DNA of 64,000 nucleotides, taken from positions 124,001 to 188,000 of the forward strand of contig BCKL01000023.1 in the NCBI GenBank assembly GCA_001600635.1. The letters run 5' to 3'. The notes below the pieces were generated by a model. That model was not told the origin of the DNA and ran no database searches. It saw only the letters and a list, made by a program, of their open reading frames with translations. This DNA is from Leucosporidium creatinivorum. Taxonomy: Eukaryota > Basidiomycota > Microbotryomycetes > Leucosporidiales > Leucosporidiaceae. The position numbers and the translations under genes were made by a program. Below are positions 44,968-57,003 of the stretch, in pieces (the first letter of the stretch is position 1; each line of letters begins with the position of its first letter).

Positions 44968-47900
44968 CTACATCTTTCCCTCCCTTATCGCCCTGCTCAC
45001 TCCCCCCTCTTCCTCTTCCCCCTTCCTCTCCCTAACGTCCCTCCTCCTCCCCTCCAACCACTCGGCAAACTCAACGACCACCATCCCCTCGGGCAACTTC
45101 CTCCTCTTCCTCCGCTCGCTGCTCTGCTGCTGGGATGGCGGTGGAGGTGAGGCGACGGCCTCGGTCGGGGGGAGAGAACGAGCTGGCGAAGGAGGAGGGG
45201 AGGAAGGACCCGCGACGACGAGGACGGGGCAAGGGGAAGGGGAAGGGGAAGGGGAGCGAGGCCGTTTCCTGCTGCTCGGGTCCTCGTGGGTCTCCTGCTG
45301 CACCACCGCCGGTAGCTCGACGTCCATCCTCGTGGGCGCACCCTCTCTCTCCACCTCTCCCTCTCCCTCCCCGTCGACCTCCACGCTCTCCTCCCTCTCA
45401 TCCTCTGTCTCCTCGATGATGTCGGTCGATTTGCCCGAGCCGGTCTCGTGCGATTCGGGCTGAGGCTGCGATTGCGAAGGCCCTTGCGCTTCTGCTGAAG
45501 TGTCGGCGGTGGGTGGAGGAGGCGCAGGTGGAGCGACGGCGGGAAGGATGGGTGCGGGAGGAGGAGGGCGAGGGCGAGGTCGAGGCGTAGGGACGGCAGG
45601 CGCGAGTCGGTGGGCGGTGAAGGGGCTTTCTTCGGGCGAGGGGAGGTGCTGTGGTCGGTCGTTGAGGGGGCGAGGGGGTTTCGAGATGGGCTCGGGTTCC
45701 GGGAGGGAAGTCGACGCCTGCTGCGGCTGCTGCTCCTCGTCCTCCGACGACTTGATCTCGATCTCGCTCAATTCGACTTCCTTCGGCCCCTCCTCCTTCT
45801 CCTCCTCGCTCTCCGCCTTCTCATCCTCCTCCATCTCCACCTCTCTCTCCTCTACCACCATCCCAACCCCACCCATCCCCTCCCTAACCGGCCTCACCTT
45901 CTTCAGATCCGCCAATGACTTCCTCCTCGGCTGCTCGGCCACAACGGGGAGAGCGGCCGAGCGAGAAGGCTGCTCCGTCGTCGTCGTCGTTGATGGAGCG
46001 GCGCGGGCTCTAGGGACTGGAGGAGCGGTGGGCATGGGAATGAGAGTCGCTCGAGGGGAGGGCTTGGGCGCGGGACGTGGGAGGACGAAGACGGAACGGT
46101 AGGGGGGAGGTGCTGGTGCTGGTGCCGAAGTAGCAGGAGGTACTGGTGGTGGAGCGACGACCGGCGCTGCGACTGGCACGCGAGCGATTGCCTCGGGCGG
46201 CGGTTGAAGGGCTTGAGGTGGCGGGTTCGGCGATGGCTTGGTTTGGGGCTCGCGCTGGAGGATGGTGACGGAGGAGGAGCGCCCGGGAGCCGCGCGAGGA
46301 GCCGGTGCTGGAGGAGGTGGTGGTAGAGCGACGACGGGCGCCGCAATCGTCGGCTTAGCTTTCCGCTCCCTCGGCTTGCCAAAGAGGACTCGACTGAACC
46401 GCTCCTCGATGGCCAAGAAAGTCGGCAGCGGTTGGTCGGGCTTGAGGTTGCGCCATGCCGTCCAGACGGTCAAATGAGCTCGTTGGAGAATCTTGAAGAG
46501 CGCTAAGAGCTTGGGACCGGGCTCTTGCGGCTGGCTGGGGAGGAAGCGAGGGTGGGATGGAGCCCATGTCGGAAGGACTTCGACGAGGCGAGCCGACGCG
46601 GGGAGGTTGGTGATGCGTAGGAGGTAGAGCATCGCCGTGATGGACATGATGGGGAATGAGTCGATATGTGTGCTGTCCATGAAGTCGATATACGAGTTGA
46701 TGGTAAAGACGGCCTCGCGCTCCTCGACAGTGGCTCCCGAGGTCTTGGAGAGGGCCGAGAGAGGGTAGGTGGCTAGAGCGAGCTCGCGTAGCTCTGTTCC
46801 CCGAAGACGAGAGGTCATGTCGTCTGTCGTCAGTGTAAACTCTCAATCGCTTCCCTCTATGCTCGCCGTGGAACTCACTGGGCTGGAGAGGCGCGCGTGT
46901 GGCAAACATATGCGGCCGCTCGCTGAGGAAGGTGACGAGAGCATCAAGATCTGCGATGTGAATGTCGGCTGGTGCAGGCGGCGGCGCAGGCCGAGGCTCT
47001 GCGGGAAGCGAAAGCGAGTCAGCAAGTGAGCGCCGAGGTCCGAGCCGCCGAACTCACTTGGTGTCGGCTTGGGCGGTTCGACGCCCTCGCTCAACGTGAG
47101 AATCTCAGCGATTAAAGTATCTGAGCTAATCATCTCTGCGTCGGTGGTGCTGTAGAGGGCCCGAAGCTCGGTCTGAGCGACGAGGAGGGAATTGAACAAG
47201 TCGCTGAGCGGGACTTGACGACTCGTCTCGGCGCAGAGGTGGGTGTGAGCCTCGAGTGACTGGCGAGCGCGAGTCTCGTGCAGAAGGCGCGAAAGGAGGA
47301 AGAGGGTCGCCTTGGTGCTGGAGATTGGGAAGTCCGCGACGCCAATGTCCGCCAGGTAACGGCTATATAGCGCGACAGCGTCAAGCACGTTGCGGTCGCG
47401 CTTCCATACAGCTTGGAGGATCGTCGACGTCGACCGGTGGAGGCCTGCAAGTCACGGTCAAGTTCAGCGAGAGCCGGCGGAGGTCGACAGCTCTTGAGCT
47501 TACCGGGGCTCGAATTGATGGGGGGGCGGGCCCGTTCCGCCTGCAGTATCTCGGGTAGCCTATCGACGAAACTCTGGAGGAGCGGGAGCGAGTTCCCTGC
47601 GAATCGAGCTGGTCAGCGGGAAAGTTGAGGGAGTGAAGGGAGCGGGCGACGCACAGTCCTTCGTCGCAGCGGGTGCAAGCGAAGGATCTGCAGCGAGCTT
47701 TGGAGCTCCCTGCTTCCCTGCTGCTGCACTTGGCCCTGCCTCCACAGCCGCCAGCTGAACGGGCGTCGTCGAGAAGCTGGTGGTCGACGAAGCGGCGCCG
47801 TTCGCGCCGGGAGGATTGGGGCGAGGGCACGGACCATCCGTTCGAGGTATGTTGTAGTAGCTGTAAACGTCCACAGTCGCAGGGAGGGCGGGCACAGCCA

Positions 47901-47991
47901 GCTGAGGCGAAGCGGGACTAGCGGTTTGCTGATCCTCCTGACTCGAGCCTGTTGCCAGTTGCGAAGCTGGCGAAGAGCCGGAAGGAACCAT
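44968..47991 (-). CDS. Pro-rich acidic protein with two integrase-SAM-like repeats
   Basis: Start at 47991 (MVPSGSSPASQLATGSSQED), with several exons. Two related segments of about 60 residues occur: VALYSRYLADIGVADFPISS followed by TKATLFLLSRLLHE, and INSYIDFMDSTHIDSFPIMS followed by ITAMLYLLRITNLP. Both have the Y-x-x-[FY]...FPI...T-x-x-x-[FY]-L-L pattern that resembles the N-terminal SAM-like domain of tyrosine recombinases and related fungal DNA-binding proteins; this likeness is inference. The large last exon (46818-44968) is dominated by Pro/Ala-rich and Glu/Ser-rich stretches, a basic KRPRSPSPSPSP patch and a C-terminal LPEGMVVVEFAEWLEGRRRD. No catalytic recombinase residues are seen. 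A nuclear regulatory role is possible. Not recognised beyond this. Confidence 0.65.
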
Positions 47992-48277
47992 ACAGCCTCT
48001 TCTGAGTTCCCTGGTGGCGCTGTAGTCGACTGAAGTTGAGACGCGGAGAGCAAGCCAGGTTCGAGCTTCGAAGTCGAGGAGCAGCTGACGGTGCGAGAGT
48101 GATGCAGAACAACTAAATTACAGTCTAGCACCTTTCACATTTCTCTACAACTCTGCACAGCTTCACAGCGCCCTTCAGAGCAGCTTCGTCCCTTCGCCGA
48201 GATCTCGGCGAATCTGTCCAAGTGAGGGCAAATCGACCTGCACGTGCACGTCTATATACTAACAGCTCCTCACTAAC

Positions 48278-50427
48278 CTACTCCTCCACCTGTGCCACCT
48301 TCCCCCCATCGTCCTCCAGCTTCTCCGACCCCTTCCCCTCCTTCACCCTCTGCAAGATCTGCCCGACCTTCCCTCTCAACTCCAGATGACCCTTGACGAG
48401 GTCACTGACATCTACATCTCGAATGCCTTCCACCTCCACCGCCCTCAAGCCTCCTACCCGATTACTGAGCGTGTACAGACGAGTATTGAGGGCCAGACAC
48501 CAGTCGTGGACTGAGTAGCAGTTGACGAGTTCGTGCGCTACGACCGAGCGAGCGGCGGACCAGGTGACCTGGTGCAGCATTAATCATTGTTAGTGAGATG
48601 TCCTGATTCTTATACATCTTCCGGACGTACGGGAGAAGGCGAGTCGGGGAGGGAGATTAGTGTCGCCGAGTAGACGAGGGAGCCGAGCTCGCGAGCGTGG
48701 AGAGTGAGGAGGCAGTTGAGGATAATGGTGGCGCCGGGACCGTATCCAATGAGCACTGCTGGCCGTTTGCCATGGACTTGCTTCTCGAGGACCTCGGCGA
48801 GGAGGACACCCGCTTTCTTCGCCTTGTCCTGCGGAGTGGTCGAGTCTCAGCAGGCGCGCCTCATCGAAGAAGAAGACGGACGGGCTCACCCTACACCTCG
48901 TAAAGTCCGAGTCGAGCACCATAGCAGTTCCGTTGTAGATCGTCAGAGGGAGGGCGACTCCAGCGTAGACGGCAGCGAGCGCGGTGGTCTTGATGAGCTC
49001 GGTCCCGCCCAGTGTGAGGACCTTGTTGCGAACGTACTTGTCGAGCGCTTGACCAGCTTCGAGGAACGAGTTGGGATCGGCTTTGAGTGCGTAGGCGTCG
49101 ACTTGGGCTACTGAGAAGGTCGGGCGCCAGGGTTCGGTCGAGTCGGCGAGGTCGAGGAGGAAGCCAGAGGCGACGACTGTGGAGAAGGAAGGGAGAGGTT
49201 AGTTACTGGAATTTGTTCATCAAGGGCTGAGACCCAACACACTGGTGGCGGTGAGGGAGGGGATGGTAGGAACGTCGGCCTCGGTGATGGGCTCGAACGT
49301 GACATCCTCGAGACCTATAGAGACAATTGATCAGCTTGAAGCTATGCCACGCCTACCGAGTACACCCACCTTGCATTCGACGATGGGTGCGATAGCCAGC
49401 GAGTCCTCCTGCGAAGGAGTGGAGGTCAGCTCGACGGTCTAAGGAGCTGGCTCATTCTCGACGACAGAGCACTACACGCAGCGAGGATAGACGAAACGCA
49501 CCTCCGCCTAACCCAAGTAGTGTTCCGATGAGGATAGCTCCGCCGCCTCCACCAAAAGCGGCGATGCCGAATGTGCCAGCGAGTAGAGGTGCGAGAGCAG
49601 GAGCGGCGAGGCCTGTGAGAAATGGGATCAGCTCTGAGGCTACTTTGCATACCAGAGAAGACCTCACCTCCAGTCAATCCGATGGCCACTCCTCCAAGCA
49701 CGAATCCGGCCCCCGTAGCCGCCCACTTGAGCGCCGAGTTCTTGTTCTTGTTCTCCTCCTTGTATGCCTGAGTCGCCTCATCCCACTCTCCCTTTGAGCT
49801 GATTCCCTTTCCATCCTTCTCCTTTGCCTGCATCTCAAAGTAGAGGAACTGAGCAATAGCCTTCTCGGCGCTCTCCACGACGTCCTCGCCGATGCCGAGC
49901 ACTCCGACCGCCCGCATCGTCAACGACCGTTCGAGGGCCGTGTAGTCGAGGACGGGAGCCGACTTGTCCTTTCCTTCCTTCTTGGCGAGGACCTCCTGCT
50001 CCCTGGCATCTCGAGCGGCGAGCCCGAGGCTGACGAGGACGAGTTCGAAGGCGATATCGAAGTCGCGCTCATGATCCAACCCCTCCTTGAGACTCGTGTC
50101 GAGCGCCGGGTCGTCCGGTAGACTCTTCATGTCGACCTCGAGATGAGTGCAAACGATCTGCAGCCACCTCAGGCTGTTCTGGATCGTCCGAGCCATCAGG
50201 CTCTTGACCCTCGCCTGCTCGGTGTCGAGCTCCGCCTGCGCATCCTTCTCGCCATCCTTGCCCTCGGTGTCGACATCTTGCAGAGAGAGCTTTTGGGTGT
50301 AGCGACCGGCGAGAGCGTGCAGCGTGGCGACTTTGGCGGCGATGGCGATGAGGAGCTTGAGATGGGGAGAGAAGGAGTCGACTTGGGATTTGAGTGACTC
50401 GGTGGACGTGGGGTTGAAGGGGGACAT
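48278..50427 (-). CDS. DUF726 family (TMCO4/Mil1-like) hydrolase-fold membrane protein
   Basis: N-terminal 200 residues are helical (SPHLKLLIAIAAKVATLHAL, NSLRWLQIVCTHLEVDMKS). The family's glycine-rich membrane segment follows: ALKWAATGAGFVLGGVAIGL, APALAPLLAGTFGIAAFG, AILIGTLLGLGGG. The alpha/beta-hydrolase part contains DSTEPWRPTF, then KRPAVLIGYGPGATIILNCL, then AHELVNCYSVHDWCLALNTR and GLRAVEVEGIRDVDVSDLVK. Yeast Mil1 and human TMCO4 belong here, linked to membrane trafficking at the trans-Golgi. The nucleophile elbow is GYGPG, not G-x-S-x-G, so the usual Ser is absent. The start at 50427 is the first ATG of the main frame; an upstream exon near 50536 is possible. Confidence 0.85.
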
Positions 50428-51447
50428 GGTGAGGGCTGGCGGTGATGGAAACGAAACCTGTGGAGGCTACTGTAGGGATAGAGCGAGTCAGCGGAGGGGG
50501 CTCGGCGATGGGTTGGGACGGTTTCGAGGTCGACACATCGAGCTCTACTCGAGGGAGGAATCGGAGATGCTGTAGCTGCCAGCACGCCGAGCCGTCTGTC
50601 CTCTAGCTCCCCTACAGCTCAGGCTGGGATTGGAGCGCCTCGAGCTAGCAGCTTCGGCCATCTGCCTTCCTGCCTTCCTCCCTGTGCACCGAGCTCATAC
50701 CAACAAATAGGAGAGCCGCTCGGTAATCCACCGCCCTGCACTACTCTCCTACAGCCCCTTCACTCAAAATCTCGAGCGTCCGGCTGCGTCATGCTCGCGA
50801 CAAGCCTCCGCCGTCGAATCGGCTGTAGTCGACGAGAAAGGATCCTGAACAGCCCCCGCGAGTTGTTCAAGCTTACCTGAAGCTTTCGATGAGCTGACAC
50901 GGGTTGGCGTGACGTTTATCGAGCAAGCCGAACAGTGAGCCTGTCGAGAGCTCGAGGCGCGAGTCGAGTCGTAAGGCGCTGGGGAGCTCTTGGAGTAGCT
51001 GGAGAGCTCTCAGGGGGTCTCTGTAGCGCTGTACGAGATGTCGAAACGGAGTCAAGGCAATTTGGAGGAGGACAACCGCCGGGCCTAGCCGCTCTGCGAA
51101 GGTTAGCATCCTCGATCGCGCTTCCAGTCCGGCATATCGCCCTACAGGAGCTCTCGAGATTGAGTCGGAAGCTTCTAAGGATCGCCTGCCTGCTTCCACG
51201 ACTTGCCATTACCCCTCAGAGGCCCACCGCGCCGACCCTCCAAGGCGAACGGCCGGCTTAGCTGCTTCTGCAGCTCAACACAGCTCGTACGTGCTTGCAT
51301 AGGCTTTTTGAATCCTGTATCGACCTGCCCTTCCACCCGTGAGTCATCTGAGCTGTTTTAAGAGTTGAGCTGTTTCGAGTGTCGCGCTGAGCTGAGCAGC
51401 CGAGCAAGCTGAACATCCCTTGCCTTCCTGCCATACACCAGACCGAC
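50428..51447. other. Intergenic region with one exon-like frame
   Basis: 1.02 kb between the DUF726 gene and the copper ATPase. Apart from the frame at 50873-51199 nothing gene-like was seen. A CTACTCTCCTACAG word at about 50741 matches those upstream of two mitochondrial genes. Confidence 0.4.
50873..51199 (-). CDS. Possible small protein or exon, unrecognised
   Basis: 108-codon frame with protein-like helical composition (MLTFAERLGPAVVLLQIALT, then YRDPLRALQLLQELPSALRL, then GSLFGLLDKRHANPCQLIE). The end of the frame (SFR) is followed directly by a good GTAAGC donor, which suggests an exon of a larger minus-strand gene rather than a full ORF. No family is recognised. Confidence 0.3.
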   Translation of the reverse strand: MEAGRRSLEASDSISRAPVGRYAGLEARSRMLTFAERLGPAVVLLQIALTPFRHLVQRYRDPLRALQLLQELPSALRLDSRLELSTGSLFGLLDKRHANPCQLIESFR

Positions 51448-54400
51448 ATGCGCACCTCAAACCAAAAGCCGTCCACCTCCAACCTCCTCATCACCAACAT
51501 CCACTGCCCCTCGTGTGTCGAGGCAATCACGCTCCTCCTCTCTTCGCCGCCGCTCTCGCTCGACGCCAACAGCATTTCCATCTCGATCCTCACCCGAATC
51601 GTCACCTTTTCGCATCCTCCTTCTCTCTTACCCAGCATCAAACGCGCCCTCGTCGATGCCGGCTACGAAATCGCCGCCGAGGACGAGCCACAGTCCAGCT
51701 CGGGCGTTCACCTTCGTCCTCATCGCCCACGCCCTTCAAGGTGGTTCGAGACGCAAGCCCAACAACAGCGCAAAGCTGGGCGGGAGGAGGAAGCCGAGCG
51801 CAAACGCTACGAGGCGCATCGGGCCAGCTGCCTCGCCTGCCGAGACTCGGCGCCGACCAGCAAGGGCAAGGCCAAGGAGTGCGTCGTGCAGCTCGACTCG
51901 GACGTCAAGGATCGTAGGACAACCCTTGTTGTCGGAGGCATGACGTGCGCCTCCTGCGTAGGTGCCGTCGGCAGAATCCTCTCGGCCGACTCCGACGAGC
52001 GGATCAAGAGCGCCGAGGTGACCCTGCTGCCGGGCAGGGCGGTCGTCTTGCATAGTGCCACGCTGTCGGAGGGAAGCCTGATCGAGATGCTCGAGGACGG
52101 AGGCTACGACGCCGAGGTAGTTGAGAGTGTGGCGACGGCAGCGGTCGGCGAGAGCGAGGGGTGGGTGGAGAGCAAGTTCGTGATCGAGGGGATGACCTGC
52201 TCGTTAGTCGACTGTCTCTCTTGAGTCTTCGTCTGTGCTCCTTCTGACAGCCTCTCTGTCTGCAGATCCTGCGTCCAGTCTCTCAACGGCATCCTCGACC
52301 CCTCAGCGACGAAGGGCATCCGCTCCGTCTCAGTCACACTTCTTCCTGGCCTCGCTGCCATCATCCACGACCCTCAAGTACTCAGCACAGATGCTCTCGC
52401 CGAAATGATTGAAGATGGGGGTTATGGCGCCGAGTTGCTGAGCTCGCTGCCGCTGGAGCCGGACGAGGAAGAGCAGACGGCGAGCGCAAGGTCAAGCTGA
52501 GGATCGATGGCATGTTCTGCGAGTGAGCTTCTGGTCTCAGCTCTCCCTCTCGAGACTGCTTCGCTGACACCCTTCGTTCTCACGCAGCAAATGCTCGTCA
52601 GCCATCAATGCCCTTCTCTCCACCCTCCAAGTCGATGGCTCCCTCCTCTCCTTCACCTCCATCTCGATGGCAAACTCTACCACGACCATCACCTACGTTC
52701 CCCAACCTCCCTCGGGCTTCACTCTCCGTACCCTACGCTCCAACATCACCGCCCTCGGCCCCTTCACGCTCGTTCCCCTCCACTCGGCATCGACCCTCTC
52801 CACGCTCGCCGCCGCCTCACAGGCTCGCGAGTCTCGCGCAGTCCTCACCCGCTTCCTCATCACCCTCCTCTTTGCCATCCCCACCTTCCTCATCGGCGTC
52901 GTCTTCCCCTCCCTCCTTCCCTCTTCCAATCACCTGCGCCGTTACTTCGAAGACCCCGTCTGGGGATCCGCCTCGCGAGGGATGGTCGCTCTCTTCGCTC
53001 TCTCCACTCCAATCCAGTTCGGCGTTGGCAGCTTCTTCTACAGTCGGGCTTGGAAGAGCTTGCGAGGCGTGTGGAAGAGGGGAAGCTGGAAGGATAGGCT
53101 TTGGAGATGGGGTAGCATGGATACGCTGGTCGCTCTAGGGACGACGGCAGGTTGGGCGGCTAGCGTGGGATTCATGGCGATTGAGATTAGGAAGCCGGCG
53201 ATGGGGATGGGCAACGGCGAGATGGGCTACTTCGATTCGACAGTGCGTTGTGCTCGTTCAAAGCTCGACCTGCAGATCGCTGATCTTCTTGGCCCTACAG
53301 ATTTTTCTCATGCTCTTCATCCTCTTCGGTCGCTGGCTCGAAGGTATCAGCAGGAAGAGGACAGGCGACGCCGTCGAAGCGCTCGGCAAGATGAAGGTCG
53401 AAACCGGTCTCTTCTACACTCCTCCTTCCTCCGAGTCGGACGCTCTCTCCCTCGACCGCAAGGAAAGCTTCGACTCTTCGTCTTCCTCCCTCGCCGACGC
53501 CAACCCCGACGCCGCCGCTTCCCCTTCCACCTCCAACTCGACCGAGCCCGTGGAGCTGGACTTCCTCGAAGTCGGCGACCATCTCCTCATCCCCTCGGGC
53601 TCCTCCGTACCTCTCGACTCCATCCTCCTACCCACATCCTCACCCTCCTCCTTCGACGAATCCTCCCTCACCGGCGAATCAATCCCCGTCCTCAAATCCC
53701 CCGGCGACGCCATTTTCGCAGGGTCCACCAACCTCGGTCCCTCGGTGGTCATCGCTCGAGTCACTAGCCATGCGGGAGAGACGATGATTGATGGGATTGT
53801 GCAGGTCGTGAGGGACGCCATGGCCAACAAGGCGGGCATTGAGAGGATCGCGGATAAGATCACGGGTGTGTTCGTGCCCGTCATCGTCGCTATCGCTGCT
53901 ACGACCTTTGTGGCCTGGATCGTGAGAGGATATGCTGGTGGATGTCCCGATGAGTGGCTGGACAAGGCGGGCGCGAGGGATGGAGGTTGGGCGTTCTTCT
54001 CGGTGCAGTTCGCGGTCGCCGTTCTCGTCGTGGTGAGTGACCTGCACTCTTCTCGCTCGGTCCGATCGAGCTGACCCTCATTTTTATCCTACAGGCTTGT
54101 CCGTGCGGTATTGGACTCGCGGCTCCTACGGCTCAGATGGTGAGTTTGTCTCTCCCTCTGCGCCTTCTGCCTCAACGCTGACCTTTCGCACTCTCATAGG
54201 TCGGCACAGGTATCGCAGCTCGTCTCGGGATTGTTCCTTACGGTGGAGGTGAGCTTACTTCTCCTTCGCCTAACGTTAGCGCCCCGCTGACAAGGATCTC
54301 GGCGCAGGTGAGGCCTTCCAGAACGCCAACGCCGTCAACGTCGTCGTCTTCGACAAGACGGGCACCATCACTCGCGGAGAGTTCAGCGTCGCCAATCACC

Positions 54401-55672
54401 ACCTCGCTTCACCATCTGTCCTCAGCGCGCCGGTCTTCTTCCGTCTCCTCGAGCTCGTCGAGAACACCTCGGCGCACCCTATCTCTCTCGGTCTTCGCTC
54501 GTTCTGCAAGGAGCAGGCCACCCTCTCGCCTAACTCTACCGAGCTTCGACTCGTTCGCGCGGAGGAGATCCCCGGCCGAGGACTCGCCGCAGTCGTCGCC
54601 ATCGGCGCCGAGTCGACCTTCGAGGTGCTAGTCGGCAACGAGCTATTGCTACAAGAGCGAGAGACGGTCGACCCTGCCCCCGACCGCACCGCCGCTCTCA
54701 TCACTGAATGGGGCGCGGAAGGCAGCTCCATCGTCCTCGTCGCTCTTCGCGCTCTCTCCACCTCCGCTGAGCCCGTTCCTTTCACCCTCGTCGCCCTCTT
54801 CGCCGTACAAGACGTTCCCCGACCCGAGTCCGCTTACGTCGTCTCTCAGCTCGAGTCGCAGGGCATCGCCGTCTACATGTGCACGGGCGACAACGAGGTG
54901 ACCGCTCGCGCCGTTGCGATGAAGGTCGGGATTCAAAAGGCGTGTGTGCGGTCGGCTGTGATGCCTGTTGGGAAGCAGGAGTTCATCGAAACGCTGCAGC
55001 GGGGTGGAGCGGAGGATCGACTGAGGGAGGTGAGGAGCAAAGCGGGGTGGTGGAGGAGATTAGTTGGGCGAGGAAGCAAGGGGAGGGCCAAGGTCCTGTT
55101 TGTCGGCGATGGGGTGAGTGGCCTTACTCTGCCTTCGGTTGAGCGCCCCCTCGTGTCTTGATCGAGCCACGAGCTAACCTTCCTTCCATACAGATCAACG
55201 ACGTCGTCGCCCTCACTCAAGCGGACGTCGGCGTCTCGATGGGCACCGGCGCTTCAGTCGCGCTCAGCTCCTCAGACTTCTGCCTACTCTCCTCAAACCT
55301 CCTCACCCTCCTCACCGTTCTCGCCCTCTCGCGCGCGACCTTCAACAAGAGTGAGCTTGGCTTCTCCCTTCAGAGATTGCCGAGCTGACCTTCTCCCCGC
55401 GGATAGTCATCACCAACTTCGTCTGGGCCGCTTCCTTCAATACCATCCTCGTGCCCATTGCTGCTGGCGCGTTCTACGATTTGGGAGGGACCAAGCTACC
55501 TCCGGTCAGCTTCTCGCCGTTGTCGCTGCTCGGCGAAGGCTGACATCTCGGGTTTTCGCAGGTCTGGGCCTCGCTCGCCATGGCGCTCTCGTCCGTCTCT
55601 GTCGTGCTCAACTCGCTTCTCCTACGCTGGACGTTCTCCATCCCCAAGGCGGTTCGTAACTTCGAGAGGTAA
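51448..55672 (+). CDS. CCC2: Copper-transporting P1B-type ATPase (Ccc2/ATP7)
   Basis: Pumps Cu(I) into the trans-Golgi lumen, for example to load ferroxidases. Four N-terminal metal-binding sites are seen: NIHCPSCVEAI, GGMTCASCVGAV, GMTCSSCVQSL and GMFCDKCSSAI. Then come transmembrane helices (LITLLFAIPTFLIGVVFPSL, IFLMLFILFGRWLEGI), the actuator loop SSLTGES, the CPC helix ACPCGIGLAAPTAQM, the phosphorylation site DKTGTIT, the S-x-HP motif (NTSAHPISLGL) and the hinge GDGINDVVAL, ending AVRNFER. It has about ten short introns. Between the third and fourth metal sites (about 52470-52490) the frame of SLPLEPDEEEQ must shift by one base to reach KVKLRIDGMFC, with no intron visible. In such a conserved gene this is probably a sequence or assembly indel, but the locus may be defective. 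Confidence 0.92.
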
Positions 55673-55803
55673 ATCGAGCGAGCGGCGCGGAATTGGATCC
55701 GTGCTATTTGAGTAGATGTTATTGATTAAGAATGTAAGGTCTGATTCTACAAATGCAAGGGGTAATTAATGATGACAGCTAAGACTCGGCGAGCCGCTCC
55801 CTC

Positions 55804-57003
55804 TCAAAGTCCCAGCGGCACTTGACCAGCCGACCACTCGCTCTCCCACTGCTCCTCCCGCTCGAGAGCAACCTCCTCCGCATCCACCTCCTGACCCAGA
55901 CCCAGCAGCGCAAGCAGATCCGCCTCCTCCAAGTCCATATCATCCTCCTCGTCCTCCTCCTCAGCATCAAGGTGGTCGGGCTCGACTACCAAGTCGCGGT
56001 CGTGTCTGTCGTTCAGGCGGTCGTCGTCGATACCGCGACACTTCTCTGACTCCTTCGAGATGATACGCCGATGTTTCATGATCCACATGATGTCGAAGCT
56101 GGTGATGGGGAGGGATTCGGCGAAGGAAAGGCAGGGGCAAGGTCAGCTCTGGCTCGCAGAGCGGCAAAGTGAGCGAGCTGCAGCTCACCGGTCGTCTGGG
56201 TAGGTGAGCTTGGCGTGCGAACCGAGACCTTGAGCGATAGTGTGGAGGAACGAGTGCTTCTGCGAACGCCGAGCGTCGAGGTCAGCCAATCGAGCTCTCT
56301 CGATTGTAAGAGGCGCACGCACCCAGCAGATGAGCACATCCTTGTCGCTACGCTTGGCAAAGTCCGCGACGAGCTTGGCGACGCACTTGGGGTCGTCTCG
56401 TTCGCTATTGGTCGTCGCCGAACGAGGAGGTCAGTGGCGTTTCGGCGTGCTGAAACGAGGGAGCAAGGGCTCACCAGTCCGTGTGGACCTCGAGACCGAG
56501 ATCCTTGGCAAGTGGTAGTACAGTGAAGTAGGGTCGAGCTCGCTTGCCGCTGTCGGGGTTGTAGGATTGAGCGATGATGAGGCCGATGTTGTGCTTCTGC
56601 GGTCGGAATGAGGCGAGTTAGCAGGCGAAGAGAGGTAGGAATCGCTTCTACAGCTCAGCTAAGCGCCGACTCACATGGGTGTTGTGTCGACCGAGGACTC
56701 GTCGCAGACACTGAGCGCGCTTCCTGCCTGCCTTTGACAGCCCTTCCTTGCCGTGAGGTCGCTTCTCGCCTGCAGGGGAACCGATCAGCAGAGGCAGACG
56801 ATAGAAGAGCAACTGAGCTCACCGTGTCGAATGAGCAGCACGCGGTTGTTGTACAGCTCGCGTTTACGCACGTGCGTCGAGGTTGAAGGAGACGAGAGCA
56901 GGTCGAAGGACGGCGGGCTGAGCGCGGTCGCGTCCAAAGCTGTAGGAACGACGAATGCTGCTGCTAGCTGTACCAAGAGAGGCAGCAGAACCGCGAGGTG
57001 CAT
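55804..57003 (-). CDS. Secreted histidine-phosphatase-superfamily protein
   Basis: Start at 57003 with a signal peptide MHLAVLLPLLVQLAAAFVVP. The catalytic motif is NNRVLLIRHGEKRPHGKEGL (RHG, phospho-accepting His). Exons continue GRKRAQCLRRVLGRHNTH, NIGLIIAQSYNPDSGKRARP, AKLVADFAKRSDKDVLICW, KHSFLHTIAQGLG (likely second catalytic His) and FDIMWIMKH, then an acidic tail (EEEDEEDDMDLEEADL). Family members are phosphoglycerate-mutase-like phosphatases. The fungal secreted branch has no settled substrate. It is convergent with CCC2, with only 131 bases between stops. Confidence 0.8.

Noticed and set aside
46900-47400. Tyrosine-recombinase (Crypton-like) mobile element
   Set aside because: Only SAM-like helical repeats are suggested; no catalytic Arg/His/Tyr domain and no terminal repeats.
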